Source: Saksenaea vasiformis B4078 (Eukaryota > Mucoromycota > Mucoromycetes > Mucorales > Saksenaeaceae). From it: DNA of 64,000 nucleotides. The notes beneath the pieces were generated by a model. That model searched no databases and was not told the origin of the DNA. It saw only the letters and a list, made by a program, of their open reading frames with translations. A program made the translations under genes and the position numbers. Positions 25,925-38,106 of the stretch are shown here, piece after piece. The stretch spans positions 112,707 to 176,706 of the forward strand of contig JNDT01001565.1 in assembly GCA_000697055.1 (NCBI GenBank), read 5' to 3'. Position 1 is the stretch's first letter, and every line of letters starts with the position of its first letter.

Positions 25925-28900
25925 ATTTATACTTAAACGAAAGAGTGATGCCAAGCTCTATTTCTTTATGGAAACATTACTATTTCAGCTGCAGGATAGC
26001 GGAAGTTTATTTTCTTTTTGAAAAACTTTTCATTACTTTTTTCCTGATTGTTTTTTTTTCAGATTATTGTTCTTCCGAAGATTGCATGGACAGGTGTACT
26101 AGAAATCGATCATCTCCGCCGTATTTGTCTCCATGAAGTTGGGGTCTAGCATATTAAGATTTTAATGTGATACTAAAATGCTTTGATTCGTCCTCTTAGC
26201 TGCCACGGAAGATTCCTTGTGCAAGACTGACTTCTTGCTATGGGTGCCCCTCCAGATATGCTACGCTATTTGGTAAAGGGTGACAACGACAGGTGACAAT
26301 AAAACTATGCTAACGCTTTTGGATCAACTTTTCTATTGTCTTTATAGCTTTAGCGTCCTTCAAAGGTAATATGTTTCTAACGATCATTCAAAGATCACCT
26401 ATACAATTCAGACATGATCCGACGCGGAATCAAAAAAAATATATACTATTTTGTCAGCTTCATTATGGTTTACCCGGCTTGCCATATTGAGGTTTACCTT
26501 GAGTAAGATGAATATACATTTATCCGTAAAATACGATCGTCCCGATACGGCTTCTTCGATTTCGGAAGCAAAAGCCCAAACCTACTTTCAGGTGATCCTC
26601 TTTGCATACGTTACACCTACGGCAATAGTTTTGCAAACCTCTTAGAGATTGATATCACGTTTTTAAACAGCCAAGGCAGAAAGACTGGCTATTTGAACAT
26701 AATTTCGATGAACGTGCCCGAATGATCAAGGTGTCAATCAACCAATTAATCGGTCTGGGTTTAGAACCTCCAGTCTTTGGTTTGTTTGGGGCAACCAACG
26801 TGCAGACAGAGTCGTTTAGAACCTGCAGTGTCACCGTAACCACGCCAGAGCAACTTATGTTATCAGCTGCTCATGCTTTCGAGTGGTAACCGATGTAACT
26901 CTATCTTGAGAAACGGTAGATTAGCAATGATCAGTGAACATACAACCTGTCACGCTACACGGTCTCAGGTACAAGTTGCCCATAAATCAGCTTAGTTGGG
27001 GTTGTTGGTTACATGAATTCTATTTCTGAACACACGAAGATCTGTGGGCTGTTCTCTGATTCTTTGGTAATATTGTACGTCCTTTGCAGCTTTTATTGAT
27101 AGACTACATTAGTCATGACAACAGTCGCAATTTGCCCGAAAGAACATATATTTCGCAAAACTAGAAGTCCAGAAAAGTGAGTAACAATCTTGAGTTGAAT
27201 ACACCGCATTTACTTCGACCTGATAAACGCCTCCATCCAAATCAGTTAAGTCCACACGGACTTTATTGGGCAACAGACGCGAGATTTATTTAAACAATAT
27301 AGAATATAACACATGATTGGCATAGCAACGACACTCGAATGTTGTCTAGCTAATCTCCGAGGGCTCTTCTATTGGTAACAACACGTTTGATCGGTGAAGG
27401 CGGTACAGAGGGGCTCCAGTCTCCGAAGTGTCCGAGTTCAATAGAACGAACGCAGCGGAATTGAAACAGCACGATGTCCAACAATCCATTGTGGTAGATG
27501 AACCATACCGAATGTGGCAGCATTTGCTCAATGACGAACGGTAGGTTACACCACCGCCGAGATGGTAGAGCCATAATCGGTTCTGTATATCGTAAATATT
27601 TTTCTCGTGCTTTCCTACCGTTCTACGAGACTTGTTCTGCTTTTTAGCGCCCTTTAAGGTCCCTTGAGCACCTTATCCTGTATAGTTCTCTGCATACAAG
27701 GCAACATAATTGCAAGCTTTTCTAAAATGCCTTCCGATGAGACCTTCTTCTAGCGATCTACACGAAGAATCGCGTCGCCGTTGCATTTTGATCTTTACCT
27801 TTCAGCAGTAGTTTTCGATGAAGTTACGCTTGCAGCGGTGCTTTGGGTGGTGTCCAGAGATTTGTTCTTCCTTTTCCACGACCTTTTGGACACCTGATTT
27901 TTTCTATACAAATCCTGGCTCTGCCGACAAGATACGTCTTCCGCAACATTGATCATCTACTTCTTTACGTTTGCATTCAAGGTTGTCCTTTTCTTTTTGG
28001 GATATTTACCATGCTGTTGAAGCATCTATCTGCTATCCGTCAATACAACAATCCAAAAGAGCCGACAAACCACGTATGCCTTTTCAGTATCCTTAAAGTA
28101 GCCAGCACACTCCGGTTCTGCTTCCTTTTGTGTAGTAACTTTGAAACCCGTATCATATGGAGCCCATCTGTCGTTTTCGTCATAACATGATATGATCCAA
28201 TCCGATTGTAACTCCCATTTCAACGCACCTTCTCATTCAAACATGCACTCCAAGAAGAAAGAAGGGCGTTACAGAGATAGGCCCTATGGTTTGAACCTTG
28301 GTTTGTAGTGGGTAGCCAAGATGTTTTAATCTCAGCTTTCTTCAAGTGTAAGATCTCTATCTCCATATCGTTACCATCACATTCGACTATCAGCTCCTTG
28401 TGTTCCGTCACCCTCTTTGCCCAGGTAGGCCTATATATTTAACATCTCCGTGTCGGTGATCTTCGAGGTATATCCATAGAAATATGCCCAATAAATATAA
28501 CTTCTCGTTGATAACAGTATATTCGACTTGCATCCTCAGAGTTCTTTCTGTAAGGTATCCTCACTCATACAGATAGTCAGGATAGTTCTGTTGGATACAG
28601 TTGCATGGATGTCACGTGCCAATGGGATAACTTCCTTCAGATTCTAATTTGAGTGCCATCTATGAGCGCATTACTGGCTCCAATTGTCGAAGTAACGAAG
28701 GATATTTCTTTTTAGCATCGTGATCACTTAAAAAGGAGCTTCTGTTTACGTGGTTTCCTTGTCTATGCAAAAGGAGTTGGTTGAGTTCCAGGTAAGGCTT
28801 TACCTAGTGACTGATGGCTGTGCTCTTGTGCTCAGAACTTTTGACACATTCTTTTTAGTAACTGTTAAGGGACACTGCAGGAAAATTGTCACGGTAACCG

Positions 28901-31674
28901 ACACTTCCGTGATAATTTCCATGACTATTCCATGACTATCATGATTGTTTTACAATAGTCTACAGGACTGCTACATGACAGTGAACCATAATCACGGAAA
29001 CTCCATGATGAATCGTGGTATATGTTTTGGTTCTAAGCTCATATACAGGAACCTGGAATTGCACAATTATCCTTGAACTAACGCTTTATCCATCATGGGT
29101 CTTGGTGTCTGTTATGGACTTGTCATGGAACATCATGGAACACGCTATCATGGAAATCCGGGATTATCGTTCCCTTCTGCTTTTTCTTCCCCTGCTTCTG
29201 TAACAGGTCTTTTTCATTTACGTTTGCTTGTAAATCGGATGAGAGCGGACATCTTGAAAGCAACGCAGTGCTCATCTTCGTCTTTAACTAAAAATAAGTT
29301 TTACACATATTAGAGGTTCCGAGCTTTTTCATTCCGTTGAGAAGATATAAAAGTATTTGTTGATACTAAGAAGTCGACTGGCTTCATAATAATCCAAGGA
29401 TTCACATTTACTATTCGTGATCGTAGGTAACTGTACGTGTCGATCAAGCACGTCAAAACAGGGCTTGATAGCGATATGTTTTCCTCTGTCCTCGCCCAGC
29501 TCATTACTATCGTCCCGATATTTTGCTAGCGTTGGAGCTTGTTCGAGCTCTTTCTATGCTCATTTCGCGTTTTGCTTCCAGCAATCTTCGTGAGATAACT
29601 GTCAATCTATTTGCATTACTTTAAGCTCTCTTTGTTTTCTTGAAGATCTTTTTTTTTTGCCAATAATTCATTCTCAACCGTAAATCCGTCGTAGCCTGGC
29701 TGACGTTCTCCTTCTGTTAATCGGAAAGTTCCTGGTTTTCAGCAACTTCGGTAGTTTCATTAATGGAAGCGACTGACTCTGCCGTCGTCGACTGCTCTTG
29801 CTCATACCCTAGTGAATCCCTCTGTAAAAGAATGATATCAACAAGTTGTTATGTCGCCTCCGCCATTGTGTTACTTTGAACAAAACAGAAGCGCAAATCG
29901 TAAGTATAAGGGAAAAGCTGCAGCAGCGGTGGGTAGAGCAAGAAATAGCAATTCACGGATAACCTTACTTGATTCTGCTAACTCTGAGACCGTTATATTT
30001 CACGTTATATATAGCTTTAGCGAAAGACTCATTCTGACTTGCGGCAATGCTGTATCAGGTACACACACATTCGTATTAATGAAATGTATTGATACCATAT
30101 ATGGAATATGAAGTAGTACTTCCACTGCGATCCTTAGCATTCTCTGAAATCACCACTGAGGGACCCCGCCTTGACCCTCATCTACTTTTCTCATTCAACA
30201 GCTACAAAAATTATAAACTATACCCTTTTTTTATTATACAAAGTTCTCCTTTCAAAATGGCTGTTTTTCTTTGTCAAAACCGTAATCCTTTGTAAAAATT
30301 TTTGACCGTTTACAAATTCTTGCACTATACTCTGCTGGGTCTCGATCAAGTGATCTGGAATACGTGAAATGATCTATCGCTACCTAGGCTGGGTAGCATA
30401 GGCGAGGCAGTTTTTGGTGCTAGATTATGCAGGTTGTGCGATGGCGCTCGACAAACTCCCGAAAGACGTAGGAGAAGGGTTGAGTATGTTTGTGTATGTC
30501 TTTGGACAACAGACGGCTATCAGAAATGGATGACATATCTACAAGTGGCATGGGATCCGCCGTAATAGCTGCAGAAAGCTAATCTTTCCCACTTACCATA
30601 CCTCCAAGGGGCCGGTACATACGTCTGACTACACCTATGTCTATTTATGGATCAATTCCGAACTGTGGTGAGCAGTGGTACGTACATTAAGGGACACATC
30701 AATCACGAGGTCAAAGGATGTAATTTGATTCTTGCAATTTTTTCTCAAGCATTAAGTCATAAGTGGCATGTGGTACCGAGAAAAGGTCATGGTATTGGAA
30801 AGTCCTAACCAACTCTTTCCGTTTACTTGCCAATTACAGTACTCTACCCACATAGGCGTCTGTTAGCAGTCATTCCAGACCTTTGCCATTAAGACACAGG
30901 AAGTACGGTAACCTTCCATCATCATGGGCGACATTCTCGGTTTTTTACTCTGGTATTCCCGTCAAAAAAGTTGTGAGGACAGTGGTCTCGTCATAGTCTA
31001 TTATATATTTCTTTGAAAGATTTGCGTTGTATCATAGATAAGTGAGTACAATAAGAGGCATGAATCGTCTTGTGGTTCTAAGCACGGCATTTGATGCACA
31101 TGTGGTTAAAAGCTATTCATAATACATGTCCATGGTGCAATACATGACATATCACCTTCGATGTAAATAGGATAAGTGGGAGAGCATTTCTTTCTATTTG
31201 TCGTCCCTGTAGGAGTTGGAACGCAGCTCCGTTCTCAGGTTTCTTGTCGGACATTTATGAGGGTCAACCAAAAAAGGAAACCGTAGAAGGGACATCCAGT
31301 TTATCGTCAAAGTCTATTCTTGAAGTCCCCACTCAAACGGATAGTTAGTTTTACAATACAAGAAACGGCCGCTGCGAGGCAAAGGGGTAAGCCAAAGTGC
31401 TAAGAACCACTTACCATGTGACTAAAGCGGAACTGGAATTGGAATGTCGTTATTTCCAGCCAATGAAAGAAGAGGGTGATTTCGCCATCATTCAGTGTGT
31501 TGAGTGGTCAACAAGAAGACCAAAAGAACAGAGAAGCTATAAAAGCGGGCATTGCTTTTTTCTCCTTTCCCACTTTCTATTTCCTTTACATTCGATGGAC
31601 CATACACACTGCTTTTTTGTTTTACTTCACAGACTTTATTAAACAAATGATATAAAACGATAAGACGATAATAT
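25925..31674. other. Long gene-poor stretch with unclassified relic sequence
   Basis: About 5.7 kb without a supportable gene. Minus-strand frames near 27850-28410 (for example 28223-28026 and 28411-28220) have protein-like composition but no family I recognise and are interrupted. A cluster of TTCCATGA motifs in both orientations at 28860-29180 is listed separately. Confidence 0.4.
28862..29178. repeat. MITE-like inverted-repeat cluster (TTCCATGA motif)
   Basis: TTCCATGA occurs at about 28917 and 28928. Its complement TCATGGAA occurs three times between 29122 and 29156. The outer ends read AAGGGAC on the left and GTTCCCTT on the right. The arms are imperfect, so this is a candidate non-autonomous element of about 320 bp. 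No clear target-site duplication was seen. Confidence 0.35.
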
Positions 31675-32674
31675 TTACAACGACTCTTTACAGCGAGTGC
31701 CACCTACGGAATAAAACGAGCAGACACCGCTGCTGCGAGCACGACCGGTTTTTTCTTCGAACGTTTTACACACCTGATAAGGCGGCGTATACAGATGTAA
31801 CGATACTGCACCACGTTCGCTGCTTGGATTAGAAATACGGTGGAGACCAATCTTGTCTAAGAAAAAAAAATTTCATGGGTGAGTCATCAATTCAAAAATG
31901 GAAATTTAGCTCTGAACTTACCATGAACGTAGGTGCACTGATTGGGGTGATACACTGTATCTTTTGAGACACGAAGTGGATTTGCACCAATTGTCTCCGC
32001 TTGTTTTTCTTCCGCTGCCTCGGTGATGTCGGCTGGACCTGATTGTTCCTCAACAACCTGTGAGGGCCAGTCGTAAAGAGTCTCCTGCAGCTCGCCGTCC
32101 AAGATTTTCATGATGCAATGCGATCCTGAGTGGTTATGAATAGGGCTGCAGCAACAAAAATACACAATGTCAGGACAAAGTTCAACACATAGTGTGGCAA
32201 TCATATCGTACGACAGTAACGACGACGAAGATGATTGCAATTTTTTTTTCCGATCTGTCTCACCTTCGCTGACCCTTGCTCCATGCCAAGATCATCAGAT
32301 TGAACTAAGTGGAACACATTTGAGTAAACGATCAGGGGAGAAAAATCTATCAGTAATACCTTGCCGTTACCACCATCGATCAAGTTACGGGTATATGCTC
32401 GGGAGTGATCAAACAATGTATATTTTTCCCAATCGTCAGCATTGGAACTGTAACGCTCCATCAGACGAATGATCTCATTAGCATCGATATGCTCAGAATC
32501 AAGGCCACCATCAGGGCCCAAAACGTTGTGGATTTCTTTGATAAGATCCTTCAGATTAAAGGAAGAGGAAGAAGCAGAAGTAGTATCAGTCTTGACCTCA
32601 GGAGGTGGTGGAAGACAAGCAGCATCACTGCTATAGTTTTCCGAAACGGTGAGTGGTTCTTGTGGAGGTGCCAT
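31675..32674 (-). CDS. Cysteine dioxygenase type I (4 exons)
   Basis: Exons 32674-32360, 32304-32264, 32145-31922 and 31856-31675 give 253 residues in phase. The enzyme adds O2 to cysteine to give cysteine sulfinate, the first step of cysteine catabolism, using a mononuclear Fe(II) in a cupin fold. The iron ligands are the two His of SPIHNHSGSHC and the His of DKIGLHRISN. The Cys of SHC and the Tyr of SLHLYTPPY are the pair that forms the Cys-Tyr cofactor in animal enzymes. The preceding blocks YTRNLIDGGNGK and FNLMILAWSKGQR match the family and depend on removing a 55-nt intron inside a longer open frame. The enzyme has about 30 extra residues between LYDWPSQ and NQCTYVHD, rich in Glu/Ala. 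The N-terminal 40 residues are a Pro/Ser/Thr-rich extension. Confidence 0.95.
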
Positions 32675-35600
32675 GCTTTGAAAGAGAACTTGAACAAGTG
32701 AAAGAAGAATGATGAAGAAGCAAAGGCCTGTAGAAGCGGTATTATATACGTATTTTCCAGAGTGGATAATTTGACTATCCAATGACACGTCGACAAAACG
32801 TTGCCCCGAATCTCGACCGCAGTTTCCTCCGCACCCCTTTATCGGAAAATCGACAGCAGTTTTGGACAAAAACCTGCGATGCATTTTCTATTGGACAAGA
32901 CTGTACCATGTGATGCCAGCTTTTAAGACAGCTCAATGCCTGTCCCAGCTGGAATGTTTTTAACATCTACAACACACCCCAACGAGAATCAGATTGGTGG
33001 CTATTTTCTGTGTGGAACATCGGATGATGGTAGCTTTTTTGTTTTCTATTTTTCTTTTTTTCGTTAGGCACTTTCAGTGATGTTTAAGGTAGGTAAGTTC
33101 CTTCGTGGGAAATTTTATTACTATCGGTTGAGACGTGAAATAAAGCAAGTTTTTCTGCTTACTTAGCGTGTGGTTCTGTCTCTGTTTGATGCATGATACT
33201 AAACAGCCGGCTTGTCTGAAGACCGTCCGGCAAATGACGCATGACGTCTAATGTCAGTGATGATAGCCTATTTCCCTGTTATTACTTGCAATGATATATT
33301 GTTTCTTCATACCATTCCACCTGATCTTTCGTCAGTACTGCATTGTTTTGCTTTGTGGCGGTTTTGATTTCATCGAATCGTTGCTCTATTCGATCCTTGA
33401 ATTTAGTGAAAGATGTGGATCCTTGATAGTTGATGCATTGCTAAGGATGAGGTCAATACAATCAGCTTTTTGTAAAGACTTACGTAGAGTAAAGCCAACT
33501 GGTAAGCGATATATTTGTGATTATCAAGTTTGAGATCGTGGAAAAGTCGAGCGGATGTCACATAAAGTTGGTCTAACGACGCTGCGTGATGGTAGTGTGC
33601 TACAGATGTAACTTAACAAACTTCGGAATTGTACCTGGAATTCTTACCCTGGATATCTGTGTACGTGGCTGAACTAAAAACAACCTTGTGGAGAAATAAA
33701 AATTGGGTAGCTCTCGGATATATCATATTCAGATTAAGCCTTTGGACAAAGTCCTTGAAAATGAATGATTCATTATAGTCATATTGTTTGTCTTGGCCAA
33801 TAACTTTACCTCCTTGCTTGATGCATCCTTCATATCCAATTGTGTCCAAATTGTCTGGATAGAGTCCACAGATAGGTTCACGTCATCTTCCAACCACTAT
33901 TACCGCCAAAACGTTTAGGAAGCACTTTACTTTTGTGCCCCATAATTAATACCTTTCCGTAATCCTGGGCACCATTTACAGCGGGCCATACTGCAAGGCG
34001 TTCACGTTTTGTCAATAAAAGTTCCAAACACCCAAGATGATTGAGTAATTGCAAAACTAGCCGTGTCCTTCGTGCTCCGTGACGAGAAATGATGGGATCC
34101 TTGTTATGCTTACGCACTGATAACAATTTAGACCATCAGTGTTTTTACTATAGCATTACCTTCACCAATACTCTGCGTATTGACCTTGATGAGTGGTGGT
34201 GTCTTTGTTAATTTGCTCATCGCTCTGCTTCCTTCTCTTTTCTTAATCCGCCCTCCAAGTTTTCTTAGTGTGCTCGATATGCAAGGTCACGCCGTATTGG
34301 TCACATTTCGTTTCACAAAACCCAGGCTGGATATGACGCATGTAACCACTAAAACACCAAGCACAAGAAGCACCCAGTTATCCACTGGTGCACGAGAAAT
34401 GGCACGTTGTGTCCAACTTTGTTCGCAGTAATAATCTCAATTCCGCGCTTATCTTCTACTTTGATGACATTATATCGAGACACCAATTAAAACCTTAGAA
34501 TCCTATTTTAGCGATGTGTTCCGTCTTCTATGAGAGCAGAAAGCTACAGAACATTTTCCGTCTTCGAAGTGATACAAAATCTAGCATTTCCAAACCTCCC
34601 AATGCAGCATGTTTTAATTGCCCGAGCCTTTGTTCTACTCCGGTAGCTATATCTAAGCGCTGTCTGGCTGTGCAGATTTGACACGTAGTAATTGCAAGAA
34701 CGGGGTTTATAGTCTTCCAATCAGAAGACGGTGCATCAGTAGAGCATGGATATCCATATTCTGGCTGCCCAGCGATGGACCAGTCGGTATGAGGAACGTT
34801 CCGATGGCAACTTTGAGATCGGTAAAAGGACCAATTGTAGAGGCACTCTGATTGAGGGACATGTAGAGACCACAATTGATTTTATTGATAGTAGTGTTGC
34901 CGAAGCGATTGAAGATCCAATGCAATGGTTCAATGGTCTTAAAAGTCGCTCGGGGCACAGCTTATAATTAATGAGGACGGAATCTTTAACCGATGGAGAG
35001 AAACGGTCCGTGAAAGATTTAAAAATAACATGATCGAGTCCGCAAGCGGGACAAAGTGACATAGTTCTTTTACTAAATGAGTGCTTCTTGATAAGTCTGC
35101 ATTTCGTATAGATAAAAAAAATGCGAGAAGAATTTTGGATAAGGAAACTTTCAATTGGAGCATGGCTAATGCTTGCAACCCTGTTCACATTGGTGACCTT
35201 TAAGACTGCTGTCGTTACGCAATCGCCTCATATGATAATTGCTTGGATAAAACCCCCTTTCGTTCCTGTTATAGCTGGGAATGTGAGAATGGGAAACCTT
35301 TGCTACTCCAAGTCCTACACTGCTCCCAAGCACCAACTGATTCAGCTTAGTAATTGTTGCATCGGATATTTTACTTGCACTACCATCGGTCTTAATATTT
35401 TTGTCCACTGTAAAAGGACTTGTTCGTGAGGGTAGCGTAATATGATGCCTTGTACCGTGCTCTTATTCTGGAATCAGAACAAAAGATATAAACTACGGTA
35501 ACGGAGATTCTGTTAATGTGGATTTATCCAAAATTTAATGATTTCTAGTTAAGCAGAATCTCGTATTTTTGGTGGATATTAGCAGAACTGTATTTTATCA

Positions 35601-37688
35601 GGTGCTTCGCGTATACCATATATCTACTAGCACACATGGACATCTTTTTTATCGAGTAGGCAGATTTACCTTATTACTAGTGTTAGCTTCCCACACCTAA
35701 TGTGACAACAATTCCAAAATCCTGAATAAATCTGTATTATCCCTCCGAGTGGCAAAGAGAACCTGTAAGACAATGGTATCTCTGAAGCCGTGGAAGGGCG
35801 GCCAGCGTTTCTCCAACGGATCACCGCACCATTGACGAGGACATGTAAGAACTGTGAGTGAGGTGCAAATGTTATGAAATGCATAATGAAACGAGCAGTT
35901 GTCGCATCATCTTCTGTAAGAAATAGATCAAATCAGATACTTCGACAAGGTCATTTCGATCCATTGCGTTTATTGGGACGCCAAGTGAGCGCTCGAAAGT
36001 TGCATATCTGTTTGTCACTTTCAGATTGAAATATGATCTTGTAGCTATGATACTTCTGTAAATTCGTCCTATCAAAGGTCATAATTATAAATTGGCCTTC
36101 TAGCAGTTCTTGGAAATAGAAGACGTTTGAAAACGAAATATCAATAGCCGACGGCGGCAACAATTAAAAAACAATGACATCAGTCTTCCTTGATAAATCA
36201 TTTTCGCTGCCTTATAAAAGAAGAGATGGAAGGCGATTGCAGCAATTAGCAATAATCTCTAATCAAGCGCAATAAATCCATTGTTTTTCCTGAAGAAAGG
36301 AGAAAAATTCCACAAAATCCGAATCGATAATGAGAAGGAAAGGAGTAAGAAAGATAGCCCTGGTTTGTGAAGCTACTATTTGATTATATCACTACCGGCA
36401 CGCTTACATGGTATGCAGTCGCTGTAAGCCAAGAGGTCATAACGACGGTGGGAGTAAAGACTGCCCATGGGCAAGAGCAAGAAAACGAAAAAAGAAAACA
36501 GGATGGCGACAACGACGAAGTATAACATTTTCGTATGGCCATGGATTATCCAACTGATACCATGCCCGTAGTTCCAGCAAAGGGATCGTCACAATCCGTT
36601 CGATTCAAGCGAAGCGACGTATCAGGAGCAGCGAAAAGCAACCTACACCGAGCGCTGCTTTATTCACACTCCTTTTATTATTCATGTGCCCAACTCGTCA
36701 TAGTTCCAGCTTCACGGCTGCAGATATTCCGATGCTCGAAAATGTACACTCTTTTCGATAAGTATAAACATATCTCGAGCTCAGTGACGACGGATGGGAC
36801 TGGAGTTACGACAATTGTATCGACAGCATGCGCTGATGCCACGAAAAATGCATGCAATCACATTACTGAAAATTTCGAGGAGAGATGTGAAGCACTTATT
36901 TGTGTATCTGATCGCTATTAAGGTCAAGGTACGTATGCTTTATTGATGTTCCGCTAAATTTGCTATGAAAGGAGTACGTATTAAACTTACCATTGCAGTC
37001 ACTACAGAGGCCTTGCACCACAATCGACGGCGAACCTTCATTTTTAATGACGCATCGTCCAACCGCTATTGAAAGCGAAAAGGTCCAAAGATCTTTTGAA
37101 AGAGATGACGTCTGATGCGCGAATGCGCAACATCCACCCAACTGTTGGACGTTCTGAGAGAGACAACCATCCTCTCCTCCAAGGCACATTGAATGTTGGC
37201 ATTAGCGAGGAAATGAAAATCATTATAACCTTTCTTTGATCACATCGAAAATGGTGAAAACAGGCGAGAGATGGAAAATTTGGGCCTAAATGAAGAGGGG
37301 AGACATTGTAAGGTGGAAGCAACTGCGCTTAGCTGCTATGCGATAGTTTGCCAGTCCAGCAAAAACAACGCCATCACGGTAAGTCAGTGTGGCGCGAAGT
37401 CCAAAAAACGTTGTACCTATGGAGTGCAGGCTGTTGGTATGCCAAAAACAAATAGCACTTGCGCCCATGAAACTTTATCGTTGGCGGCTGAACCTTACGA
37501 GATTCAAACGGAGTAGCTCCGAAGGTCAAGCTAATAAAGAGTGACAAGCACTGCAGCTCCTTTTTCTTTAACTTCAATGAGTTCCTACAGTGCCAAACAG
37601 GACTTATCGTTTAAAGTAACAGGAGAAGCACATTTCCTACTGTATGCGATTATCTGACACTTTCAACAGCTTAGTCAGTTTTTGACGT
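32675..37688. other. Long gene-poor stretch with unclassified relic sequence
   Basis: Frames with coding-like composition but no recognised family occur on the minus strand (about 33600-36200) and on the plus strand (36535-36921, 128 codons, and 37271-37516). They are interrupted and may be remains of repeats or exons of a decayed gene leading into the Sel1-repeat pseudogene. A block around 35870 (GAAATGCATAATGAAACG) recurs near 41098. Confidence 0.4.
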
Positions 37689-38106
37689 ATGACGTTGTCA
37701 CCCGATGCACGCGGGGTCTCCACTTTGACGGATATATATCGCAATAGAATTGGAGAGGGAAAGGATAGCATTTTAAGACTGGTCCATGAACATTCTTGCG
37801 AAAAGCCATTCATAGAACAGGCGTACACGAAGACCATCGGGGCAGATAACTTTATGGGCGTAATGATGGATGACAGCTTCCGCAAGTTGTCATGTAAAAA
37901 GCCCGCTTAAGATGTTACTGCTAAAGCTAGTTCCTATGCATGTAAAAAGAACAAGAAACGTTTTCTAAACAGCACAATGGAATACGCCGCTTCTTATGTT
38001 TCATGGGGAGAAGTAAGGAACCACAGGAATTTTCCCAGAGTGGCACAGCTAAAAAGGGAAATCGCATCAGGTGCATCTGTCTTCCAAATTTCTCCAGACA
38101 ACTACG

